15,875 bases of DNA from NCBI GenBank assembly GCA_018882545.1, contig VERS01000003.1:1-15875 (forward strand). The letters are read 5' to 3'. Positions 7,146 through 13,790 of the stretch are shown piece after piece. Numbering within the stretch: position 1 is the first letter of the stretch; each line of letters starts with the position of its first letter. Position numbers and translations under genes: made by a program. The notes under the pieces are model-generated. The model had not been told where the DNA came from, made no database searches, and saw only the letters and a list, made by a program, of their open reading frames with translations. This stretch comes from Mycobacterium sp. (GTDB lineage Bacteria > Actinomycetota > Actinomycetes > Mycobacteriales > Mycobacteriaceae).

Positions 7146-7272
7146 GATCGCAGGTTGGAGTGGCCCAGGTCGGGGTGAGCCGACAGCGCAGCCCGGACTG
7201 GACCGTTCGCCACACGGCGGGCACCGCACCGACCAGGCCGATCATTGGGCGGCAACCAGACAGGGGAAGGTC

Positions 7273-7869
7273 GTGACGTCTCGAACCGCAAACATCGCCG
7301 TGATCCTCGGCCATCCCGACAGCGGGAGCTTTTGCGGGGCCATTGCCCGCGCCTACGCCGCGGGTGCGCGCGCCGCCGGAGCGACCGTGCGGGAGGTCAA
7401 TCTCGGCGAACTCGCCTTCGATCCGGTGCTGCGGCACGGCTACGCCGAAATTCAGCAACTCGAACCCGATCTGGTTTCCGCACAGGAGACGATTCGCTGG
7501 GCTGATGTGCTGGTGTTCGCCTATCCCAACTGGTGGGGTTCGATGCCGGCTCTGCTCAAGGGGTTCATCGACCGCGTCCTGCTTCCCGGATTCGCGTTCC
7601 GATACCGCGCGAACTCACCCCTCTGGGACCGCTTGCTGGCCGGCCGGCGGGGCCGTCTGCTGGTCACCATGGACACCCCCGCGTGGTACTACCGGCTGGT
7701 GTTCCGCCAACCCGGCCACCAGATGATGCGCCGAACAATCCTGGGATTCTGCGGCGTCAAGCCGGTGCGTAGAAGCACCTTCGGGCCGATTCGCGGTTCG
7801 AACGCGCCCAAACGGCAGAAGTGGCTCACCGCCGCGGAGACGCTCGGACGCCAAGACGCCCGACTCTGA
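7273..7869 (+). CDS. Flavodoxin-fold NAD(P)H:quinone-type oxidoreductase
   Basis: 198 residues from a GTG preceded by AGGGGAAGG. The Flavodoxin_2 family (NQO1, MdaB, KefF-like) is shown by the phosphate-binding start ILGHPDSGSFCGAIARAY (about 11-28). It is also shown by WADVLVFAYPNWWGSMPALL (about 77-96), followed by KGFIDRVLLPGFAFRY, the segment around the FMN/FAD isoalloxazine and dimer interface. Such enzymes take two electrons from NAD(P)H and reduce quinones or other oxidants in the cytoplasm. The C-terminal part (GVKPVRRSTFGPIRG) is a little short but ordinary for bacterial members. It lies 33 bp before the PPOX gene on the same strand, though that gene seems to have its own promoter. 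The exact electron acceptor cannot be read from the sequence. Confidence 0.88.
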   Translation: MTSRTANIAVILGHPDSGSFCGAIARAYAAGARAAGATVREVNLGELAFDPVLRHGYAEIQQLEPDLVSAQETIRWADVLVFAYPNWWGSMPALLKGFIDRVLLPGFAFRYRANSPLWDRLLAGRRGRLLVTMDTPAWYYRLVFRQPGHQMMRRTILGFCGVKPVRRSTFGPIRGSNAPKRQKWLTAAETLGRQDARL

Positions 7870-7894
7870 AATCTCAAGCCCGCATAGCGATAAT
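7866..7894 (+). promoter_or_regulatory. Likely leaderless promoter of the PPOX gene
   Basis: CTGAAA (7866-7871) and GATAAT (7889-7894) are separated by exactly 17 bp. They match the -35 and -10 consensus at 4 of 6 and 5 of 6 positions. The ATG at 7903 lies 8 bases after the -10 box, where transcription should begin, and no Shine-Dalgarno sequence is present. This is the usual layout of leaderless mycobacterial mRNAs. Confidence 0.55.
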
Positions 7895-7902
7895 CTCGCC
7901 GT

Positions 7903-8343
7903 ATGCCACGCAAACTGAGTGCCGAACAAATCGAGGCCTATCTCGACAGCCGTCCATGCTGGGCGATCCTGAGCACCATCGACAACGACGGGTTCCCGCA
8001 CTCGGTACCCCTTGGTTTCTTTCGCCTCGACCGCGACATCGTCATGGGCGTGCGTGACGGGACCCGCAAAGTTGCCAACGTCGAACGCAATCCGAACGTG
8101 AGTGTCCTGCTCGAGGACGGTTCGAGCATGGCAGACATCCGGGGAGTGATGTTCCAGGGTCACGCGCGCATCGTCCGCGACCACAGCGAAGCACTGGAGC
8201 TCGCCAGGGAAGGCGCCCGGGCACGGGGCGTGCCCGAGCCCGAATGGCCCACCGCACCCCGACCGGGCGCGGCCTACATTCGCATGACCCCCGTCAGAAC
8301 ACTGTCTTGGGACTACGGCAGCCCGACGTCAGACCAGGACTAG
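7903..8343 (+). CDS. PPOX/FDOR split-barrel flavin or F420-dependent oxidoreductase
   Basis: 146 residues. The fold is that of the pyridoxamine 5'-phosphate oxidase-like (PPOX) family: LDSRPCWAILSTIDNDGFPH at the first strands, then VPLGFFRLDRDIVMG, RKVANVERNPNVSVLLEDG (the cofactor phosphate-binding region), IRGVMFQGHARIV, and a final YIRMTPVRTLSWDYG. In mycobacteria many members use the deazaflavin F420 and reduce small molecules, while others bind FMN or haem; I cannot tell which from motifs alone. No Shine-Dalgarno is present and the ATG sits directly behind a promoter, so translation is probably leaderless. It is convergent with the fructose permease, with 39 bp between stops. Confidence 0.85.
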   Translation: MPRKLSAEQIEAYLDSRPCWAILSTIDNDGFPHSVPLGFFRLDRDIVMGVRDGTRKVANVERNPNVSVLLEDGSSMADIRGVMFQGHARIVRDHSEALELAREGARARGVPEPEWPTAPRPGAAYIRMTPVRTLSWDYGSPTSDQD

Positions 8344-8362
8344 CTCAGGTGACCGCGCATGT

Positions 8363-8389
8363 ACTGCCTGCTCACTGCCTGCTCACTGC
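8363..8389. repeat. 11-bp tandem repeat at the fructose permease stop codon
   Basis: ACTGCCTGCTC occurs twice in tandem and is followed by ACTGC of a third copy. On the minus strand this puts a second TGA eleven bases after the permease stop. It lies in the 39-bp convergent gap and looks like a small slippage duplication. Confidence 0.7.
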
Positions 8390-10329
8390 ACGCCGGCGAG
8401 CAGTTCGTAGGCCCGATCCGGGTCGGCGGCGGACAGTTCGGCGCGGAACTGCCCGTTGACGAGCTTGCGGGACAGGGCGCCCAGGATGGTCAGATGGGTG
8501 TCGCCGGCGGCCCGCTCGGGCACCGCGATCAAGAACAGCTCCGAGACGGGTTTTCCGTCCCGGCTTGACCAGTCGATTCCTGCGCGTGAACGCGCGTACA
8601 CCACGACCGGCTCGGAGACCGCGTCTGTCTTGGCGTGTGGAATCGCGATCCCGTCGCCGAGGCCGGTGCTCACCGTCGCCTCGCGGGCCACGGCGCTGGC
8701 GACCACCGTGGCAGGATCGTTGACCCGCCCGGTTCGGGCGGCGATGCCGACCAACTCGGCGATTGCGGCGTCCCGGTGAGTCGCGGCCAGCTCGACGGCG
8801 ACTGTGTCGGCGGTGATGTACTGGGCCAAACCAACTTTGGCCGGGGCGGTGGTCACCGCGGCAACGGCCGTGGCAACCCCGGCCCCGGATCCGACGGCCG
8901 AATGCTCCAGTGCGGCGGCGGTTTCCTCCACGGCGTCCGGCTGCTTGGCCTGGTGGCGCAACTTCAGGCCGACGGTCATCAGGGCGGTCACGGTGGAACC
9001 CAGCGCGATCGCGATCAGGTAGCCGGGAACGCCCTGCACCGCGCCCAGAAGGGCGACGATCCCACCGCCGTGGGGGACGGAGTTGGCCGCACCGAAAAGC
9101 GCCGCGGTTGCCCCGGCGACGGCCCCACCGACCATGTTGGCCGGGATGACCCGCGCGGGATCGGCTGCGGCGAACGGAATTGCGCCCTCGGTGATTCCGA
9201 AGAAGCCCATGAACATCGCGGCCAGGCCCAACTCCTGCTCGGAATCGTCGTAGAGCTTGCGGCGCAGCACCGTGGCCAGGCCCTGCCCGATCGCGGGGGT
9301 GGCGATCGCGGCGCCGATCATGCCCATCGGTCCGGTCTGGCCGGTGGCGATCAAACCGACACCGAACAGGAACGCCACCTTGTTGACCGGACCACCCATG
9401 TCGAAGGCGATCATCAGGCCCAGGATGACGCCCAACACGACGGCGTTAGCGCCGGTCAGCCCCGACAGCCAGTTGGTCAGAGCGGCGAAAAGGCTGGCGA
9501 TGGGCGCGCCCAGCACGTAGATGAAGGCCAGCGAGGAGACGACGGTGGCGAACATCGGGATGACGATGATGGGCATGATGCCGGCCATGAACTTGGGTAC
9601 CTTCACGCGCTTGATCGCCAACGTCACATACCCGGCCAGGAAGCCGGCCAGAATCGCCCCCAGGAAGCCCGAGCCCGCCTCCGAGTTGTAGAGCGATCCG
9701 GTGTTGGCCACGATGCCGGTGATCATGCCGGGCACCAGACCGGGCCGGTCGGCGATCGACATCGCGATGAAGCCCGCCAGGATCGGGATCATCATCTGGA
9801 AACCGATGGTCCCGATTTGCAGCATCTTCCACCAGAAGGAGCCCTCCGGCACGACCAGGCCACCTTCAGCGTCCGGGGTACCGCCCAGCGACAGACTGAC
9901 GGCGATGAGCAGGCCACCGACGACCACGAAGGGGATCATCGGCGAGACGCCGGCCATCAACGCCCGGTAGAGAGTCGCACCCAGGCCGGCCTTCTCGTCG
10001 GCCGCGGCGGCGACGGTTCCCCCTTGAACGGGCGCGTTGACCGCGCGCTCCAGCAGTTCGGCGGGTTTGTGGACCCCGTCGGCGACCCCAACCTTGAGTA
10101 CCTTCTTGCCCGCAAAACGGTCGAGTTCGACGTTCTTGTCCGCCGCGATGATCACCGCATCGGCGGCGGCGATGTCCGCGGCGGTCAAGACGTTCTCCGC
10201 ACCGATCGAACCCTGCGTCTCGACTTTGATCTGGTGGCCCGCTTCGGCCGCGGCCACTTGCAGTTTTTCCGCCGCCATATACGTGTGGGCGATGCCCGTC
10301 GGGCACGCCGTGATAGCTACGTAACGCAC
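8383..10329 (-). CDS. fruA: Fructose-type PTS permease, domain order IIB-IIC-IIA
   Basis: 648 residues. The GTG at 10329 follows GGAGGT closely. Residues 1-100 are the fructose-class IIB domain, with phospho-Cys9 in VAITACPTGIAHTYMAAEKL. Residues about 115-470 are IIC, with many hydrophobic helices such as MIPFVVVGGLLIAVSLSLGG and GFLGAILAGFLAGYV. A linker rich in Ala/Val leads to IIA (about 500-648), whose phospho-His565 lies in GDGIAIPHAKTDAVSEP. The protein takes up a hexose, most likely fructose, and phosphorylates it as it enters, using phosphate from enzyme I and HPr. All three domains and both active residues are intact. No fruK, enzyme I, HPr or regulator gene flanks it, so it forms its own transcription unit. 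Actinobacterial FruA proteins are often full-length multidomain forms like this. The substrate is inferred from family. Confidence 0.93.
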   Translation of the reverse strand: MRYVAITACPTGIAHTYMAAEKLQVAAAEAGHQIKVETQGSIGAENVLTAADIAAADAVIIAADKNVELDRFAGKKVLKVGVADGVHKPAELLERAVNAPVQGGTVAAAADEKAGLGATLYRALMAGVSPMIPFVVVGGLLIAVSLSLGGTPDAEGGLVVPEGSFWWKMLQIGTIGFQMMIPILAGFIAMSIADRPGLVPGMITGIVANTGSLYNSEAGSGFLGAILAGFLAGYVTLAIKRVKVPKFMAGIMPIIVIPMFATVVSSLAFIYVLGAPIASLFAALTNWLSGLTGANAVVLGVILGLMIAFDMGGPVNKVAFLFGVGLIATGQTGPMGMIGAAIATPAIGQGLATVLRRKLYDDSEQELGLAAMFMGFFGITEGAIPFAAADPARVIPANMVGGAVAGATAALFGAANSVPHGGGIVALLGAVQGVPGYLIAIALGSTVTALMTVGLKLRHQAKQPDAVEETAAALEHSAVGSGAGVATAVAAVTTAPAKVGLAQYITADTVAVELAATHRDAAIAELVGIAARTGRVNDPATVVASAVAREATVSTGLGDGIAIPHAKTDAVSEPVVVYARSRAGIDWSSRDGKPVSELFLIAVPERAAGDTHLTILGALSRKLVNGQFRAELSAADPDRAYELLAGVQ

Positions 10330-10423
10330 GCTACCTCCGTAGTTTGCTCTGCCAGAACGGCTTCAAACGCTAGCTGCGTCCGGGCCCAAAATAGGAGGAA
10401 AGCACGAAAGCGTCTGCCGGCGG

Positions 10424-10452
10424 GATCTGACGCAGTCGGATGCGATCTGACG
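10424..10452. repeat. Pair of 9-bp direct repeats 20 bp apart in a divergent promoter region
   Basis: GATCTGACG occurs at 10424-10432 and 10444-10452, exactly two helical turns apart, in the 176-bp gap between fruA and the PsbP-like gene. This spacing suits a dimeric regulator, but the function is a guess. Confidence 0.35.
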
Positions 10453-10505
10453 GGACTAGGCTCTAGATCCGCGTCTGGATCGTGGTTTTACGCATGGGAG
10501 TCGTT

Positions 10506-11069
10506 ATGGGTGCTGTTCGTTTCGCCGCTGTCCTGGCTGCCGTCCTGCTGTGTGGCCCGGCGAACGGTGCAACCCAAGCAGTTGCGGCCCCTGTCGCGCC
10601 GAGGCCGTCGTTTCCGGCGACACCGAACCCCGGCATGGATCGCTACCTCGATCCGGCCAACGGGTGGTCGATCAGCTATCCGGTGGGCTGGCGGGTAGAC
10701 GGTGCCGATCCCGCCGTCGTCCAGATCCGCGATCCCGAAAGCCAGGCGCTGGTGGTCATCCGCGTCGCCCCCACTGACCTCCCGCTCAACGCCGCCGCCA
10801 ACCAGATACTGGCCGCCCGCGAACAGGATCTGCTCGCGCAAGGACTGACCTGGGCGCCCACCAGCCGGCAGCTGATTTCCTTTCCGAACGGAACGACGGC
10901 CGTCGACGTCCGGGGCGACATCCTGCCCGGCGGACGGTCCCATCAGCTCTTCTTCCTCAGGGGCGGCAGGGTGTTCGTGATCAATGCCGAAACCAACGCC
11001 GCGCTCTGGGACAGGTACAGCCCGGACTTCTCCGGGATCCTGCTGTCCTTCACACCACCCCCAGCCTGA
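10506..11069 (+). CDS. Secreted PsbP-like protein of unknown function
   Basis: 187 residues from the ATG at 10506, which has GGGAG at suitable distance; GTG 10482 and ATG 10494 are in frame but would put charged residues ahead of the signal peptide without a ribosome site. A Sec signal peptide (VRFAAVLAAVLLCGPANGAT, about 4-23) comes first; its Cys is preceded by Leu, not Gly/Ala/Ser, so it is not a lipobox. A Pro-rich linker follows, then a PsbP-like domain beginning YLDPANGWSISYPVGWRV and ending SPDFSGILLSFTPPPA. Related actinobacterial secreted proteins have no agreed function. It is the first of three genes: the GMC oxidoreductase starts 13 bp after its stop. A cell-envelope role for the pair is possible but not shown. 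Confidence 0.78.
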   Translation: MGAVRFAAVLAAVLLCGPANGATQAVAAPVAPRPSFPATPNPGMDRYLDPANGWSISYPVGWRVDGADPAVVQIRDPESQALVVIRVAPTDLPLNAAANQILAAREQDLLAQGLTWAPTSRQLISFPNGTTAVDVRGDILPGGRSHQLFFLRGGRVFVINAETNAALWDRYSPDFSGILLSFTPPPA

Positions 11070-11082
11070 AGCGGTGATCGGC

Positions 11083-12792
11083 ATGGCCGCGATCCCCGAG
11101 TTCGACTTCATCGTCGTGGGCGCGGGCAGCGCGGGCTGCCTGCTGGCCAATCGGCTCAGCGCCAATCCTGATCACCGGGTGTTGCTGATCGAGGCCGGCG
11201 GTGACGACGACTGGTTCTGGATCAAAGTGCCGGTGGGCTACTTGTATACGATCGCCAACCCCAGAACCGACTGGTGCTTCAACACCGAGGCCGACCCGGG
11301 TCTGGCCGGCCGCAGCATTCTCTACGCGCGTGGCCGGGTGATCGGCGGCAGTTCGTCGATCAACGCCATGATCCACATGCGCGGGCAGGCCTCCGATTAC
11401 GAACTGTGGGCCCGGGCCACCGGTGACCAGCGGTGGCTCTGGGGTGGACCGGACCGCCCGGGGGAAACGCTGGCCATCTACAAGGATTTGGAGGACTACT
11501 TCGGCGGGGCCGACGACTGGCACGGCGTCGGTGGCGAGATCCGCGTCGAGCGGCCGCGGGTGCGCTGGAAGATCCTGGACGCCTGGCAGGCCGCCGCCGC
11601 CGAGGTGGGCATCACCCCGATCGAGGAGTTCAACCGTGGGGACAACGCCGGCAGTGCGTATTTTCACGTCAACCAGCGGCGGGGCCGGCGCTGGTCGATG
11701 GCCGACGCATTCCTGCACCCCGTCACACACCGACCCAACCTCACCGTCTACATCCGCACCCAGGCCATCCGGCTCCTGCTCGACGACCAGGTCGACGAGC
11801 AGCAGCGCCGCGGTGCCTGGACCACAGCCCGGCACCGCGTCACCGGGCTGACGGTCCTCAAGGACGGCCGGACCCTCGACGTCGCAGCCCGCCGCGAGGT
11901 GATTCTCAGCGCCGGAGCCATCGGATCGCCGCATCTGATGCAGGTTTCCGGTCTTGGCCCGGCCGGCCTGCTGCGCGAGCATCACGTGCCGGTGGCGGTC
12001 CACCTGCCGGGTGTGGGCGAGAACCTCCAGGATCACCTGCAGCTTCGAACGGTCTACCGGGTCAGCGGCGCCCGCACGGTGAACACGCTGTATCGCAACT
12101 GGTTTACCCGCGCCGGCATGGGGCTGCAGTACCTGCTGCTGCGATCGGGCCCCATGACCATGCCGCCCTCCACACTCGGGGCGTTCGCCAAAAGCGACAC
12201 CTCGATGCCCGGAGCCGATCTGGAGTGGCACGTGCAGCCGTTGTCCCTGCCCAAGTTCGGCGAACCCTTGCATCAATTCGGGGCGATCACTCCCTCGGTG
12301 TGCAACCTGCGGCCAAGCTCACGTGGTCATGTGCGCCTCGCCGGTTCGGATCCCCTTGCCGCGCCCAGGATCTCCTGCAACTACCTGTCCACCGATGCCG
12401 ATCGGGTGACAGCTGTGCGCGGCCTGCGGATGACGCGGCGGATCATGGCGGCGACGGCGATGGCCCGCTACCGCCCGCAGGAGATGCTTCCCGGACCGGA
12501 TCTGAACAGCGACGACGAATTGAAGCGGGCGGCCGGCGAACTGGGCACCACGATCTTCCATCCGGTTGGCACATGTGCGATGGGATTCGTTGATGCCCAG
12601 GGTAATCCGCGGTCAGAGGCCACCGTGCTCGACACCGACTGTCGGGTCTACCGGGTCGCCGGACTACGCGTGGTCGACGCATCGGCGATGCCCACCATCA
12701 CCTCGGGAAACACCAACGCACCGGTGATGCTCATCGCCGAGCGGGCAGCCCGGGCGATCCTCGGTGGAACACACCGCGATGATCGTGCGTGA
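11083..12792 (+). CDS. GMC-family FAD-dependent alcohol/choline-type dehydrogenase
   Basis: 569 residues. FAD binding is shown by DFIVVGAGSAGCLLANRL (8-25) and LLIEAGG (34-40). The first GMC signature is GRVIGGSSSINAMIHMRG (84-101), and the second is the stretch SAGAIGSPHLMQVSGLGPA in the middle of the protein. The catalytic pair is probably His493 in IFHPVGTCAMG and an Asn of SGNTNAP (543 or 545). The family oxidises alcohols such as choline, other aliphatic alcohols or sterol-like substrates. The closest feel is the broad BetA/alcohol dehydrogenase branch, but the substrate is not readable. The ATG at 11083 is 13 bp after the upstream stop; the ribosome site is weak, which suggests coupling. 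The PhzF gene follows after 33 bp. No frameshift or missing motif is seen. Confidence 0.92.
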   Translation: MAAIPEFDFIVVGAGSAGCLLANRLSANPDHRVLLIEAGGDDDWFWIKVPVGYLYTIANPRTDWCFNTEADPGLAGRSILYARGRVIGGSSSINAMIHMRGQASDYELWARATGDQRWLWGGPDRPGETLAIYKDLEDYFGGADDWHGVGGEIRVERPRVRWKILDAWQAAAAEVGITPIEEFNRGDNAGSAYFHVNQRRGRRWSMADAFLHPVTHRPNLTVYIRTQAIRLLLDDQVDEQQRRGAWTTARHRVTGLTVLKDGRTLDVAARREVILSAGAIGSPHLMQVSGLGPAGLLREHHVPVAVHLPGVGENLQDHLQLRTVYRVSGARTVNTLYRNWFTRAGMGLQYLLLRSGPMTMPPSTLGAFAKSDTSMPGADLEWHVQPLSLPKFGEPLHQFGAITPSVCNLRPSSRGHVRLAGSDPLAAPRISCNYLSTDADRVTAVRGLRMTRRIMAATAMARYRPQEMLPGPDLNSDDELKRAAGELGTTIFHPVGTCAMGFVDAQGNPRSEATVLDTDCRVYRVAGLRVVDASAMPTITSGNTNAPVMLIAERAARAILGGTHRDDRA

Positions 12793-12825
12793 CGCCGCCG
12801 CCGCGCTGCGGGCTGCAGGCATCTC

Positions 12826-13539
12826 ATGACCGACTTGCCCGCGGCGGGAATCGAGATCGCAGTGCTTCGCGTGTTCACCAACGCGGCAGGCGATTTCGGC
12901 AACCCTCTCGGCGTCGTCGATGCGGCCGCCGTTCCGGCGCCCCGACGGCAGGCGCTGGCCAGGTATCTGGGTTACAGCGAGACGGTGTTCGTCGACCTGC
13001 CCGCGGCCGGGGCCACGACGGCGCGAGCCTGGATCTACACCCCGACAACCGAATTGCCCTTCGCCGGGCACCCCACGGTGGGGGCCGCGTGGTGGTTGCG
13101 TGAGCGCGGGACCCCCGTTGAGACGCTGCAGGTGGCGGCCGGGGAATTGCAGGTTCGCTACGCCCACGACCGGACCGCCGTCGTGGCGCGGGCCGAATGG
13201 GGACCCGAGTTCGTCATCCACGCCCTGGGATCGGTGGATCAGGTGCTCACCGCCGACCCTGCCGACTACGGCGATGACCGCTATCACTACCTGTGGGCCT
13301 GGCTCGACCGCGGCTCATCGTCGGGCCCCGGGCAGATCCGCGCCCGGATGTTCGCCAACGAACCGGGTGTGCCCGAAGACGAGGCCACCGGTTCGGCCGC
13401 CGTTCGCCTGACTGGCTACTTGCGCCGCGATCTGACCATCATCCAGGGCCGGGGATCGCAGATCTTGACCACCTGGTTGCCCGGGGGCTGGGTGGCCGTT
13501 GCCGGCCGGGTGGTCGGTGACGGATACCGAACCGAATGA
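12826..13539 (+). CDS. PhzF-family isomerase-like protein
   Basis: 237 residues, at the short end for PhzF proteins, which are usually 260-300. Family marks are [16 protein letters not shown] near the start and [12 protein letters not shown] with the Glu that acts in PhzF. Further marks are [20 protein letters not shown] (about 67-86) and [16 protein letters not shown] with the conserved Asp. PhzF itself isomerises a dihydro-hydroxyanthranilate in phenazine synthesis, but most family members act on other or unknown small molecules. No phenazine gene is present, so phenazine production should not be inferred. The middle region between the two half-domains is compact, which explains the shorter length. 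It is the third gene of the run after the PsbP-like and GMC genes, and its stop codon sits inside a hairpin. Confidence 0.88.
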   Translation: MTDLPAAGIEIAVLRVFTNAAGDFGNPLGVVDAAAVPAPRRQALARYLGYSETVFVDLPAAGATTARAWIYTPTTELPFAGHPTVGAAWWLRERGTPVETLQVAAGELQVRYAHDRTAVVARAEWGPEFVIHALGSVDQVLTADPADYGDDRYHYLWAWLDRGSSSGPGQIRARMFANEPGVPEDEATGSAAVRLTGYLRRDLTIIQGRGSQILTTWLPGGWVAVAGRVVGDGYRTE

Positions 13540-13548
13540 TTCGGTCGG
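13527..13548 (+). terminator. Hairpin enclosing the PhzF stop codon
   Basis: CCGAACCGAA pairs with TTCGGTCGG with one bulged A, and the three-base loop is the TGA stop itself. A second near-palindrome centred on CCGGTACCGG (13560-13569) follows at once. Neither has a T-run. Together they may mark the end of the three-gene transcript. Confidence 0.4.
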
Positions 13549-13595
13549 CCCGCCGGTGTCCGGTACCGGCACGCCGATGACCTGAGGAGAGACTG

Positions 13596-13790
13596 ATGCC
13601 CCGACCCGGCCGCGCCGACGATCGGCGAAAACAGTCCCTCGGTCGGCGGACCGGCGCTAAAGTCAACAGCTCGCACGGCGATAGCAAATGGCTACGGTAT
13701 CTTGCCAGAGCCAGCAAGAACTACCGATTAGCTCGGGGCCGCACCTCAGCAACCTCGATGGCCGAACCCACCGAAAGGGCGTTGCGGTGA
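13596..13790 (+). CDS. Possible small basic protein upstream of the acyl-AMP ligase
   Basis: 64 residues, starting MPRPGRADDRRKQSLGRR, and rich in Arg, Lys and Ser. It has the best ribosome site of this stretch (GAGGAGA five bases before the ATG), and its TGA overlaps the ligase GTG as GTGA. Those two facts favour translation. Against it, the composition is what out-of-frame high-GC DNA gives, no domain is recognisable, and the second half lies in AT-richer DNA that looks like a promoter or leader. It might be a translated leader that couples to the ligase rather than a functional protein. Confidence 0.3.
   Translation: MPRPGRADDRRKQSLGRRTGAKVNSSHGDSKWLRYLARASKNYRLARGRTSATSMAEPTERALR

Noticed and set aside
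7093..7203. CGGACTGGAC present twice, 101 bp apart, between the MPT63-like gene and the quinone reductase
   Set aside because: A 10-mer pair at this distance in GC-rich DNA can be chance, and the positions do not fit a promoter.
10506..10580. Lipoprotein signal in the PsbP-like protein
   Set aside because: The Cys in VLLCG is preceded by Leu, not Gly/Ala/Ser, so a lipobox is not supported; an ordinary Sec signal fits better.
8635..10698. 687-codon plus-strand open frame
   Set aside because: It is antisense to the fructose permease, rich in Gln/Gly/Asp/His, and shows no domain.
11050..12276. 408-codon minus-strand open frame
   Set aside because: It lies antisense to the GMC oxidoreductase and has no recognisable motif.
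12826..13539. Phenazine biosynthesis locus
   Set aside because: Only a PhzF-family protein is present; no other phz gene is seen, and most PhzF-like proteins are unrelated to phenazines.
13688..13786. Longer start for the acyl-AMP ligase
   Set aside because: The added 33 residues have no likeness to FadD enzymes, and the GTG at 13787 has a ribosome site and the expected N-terminus.
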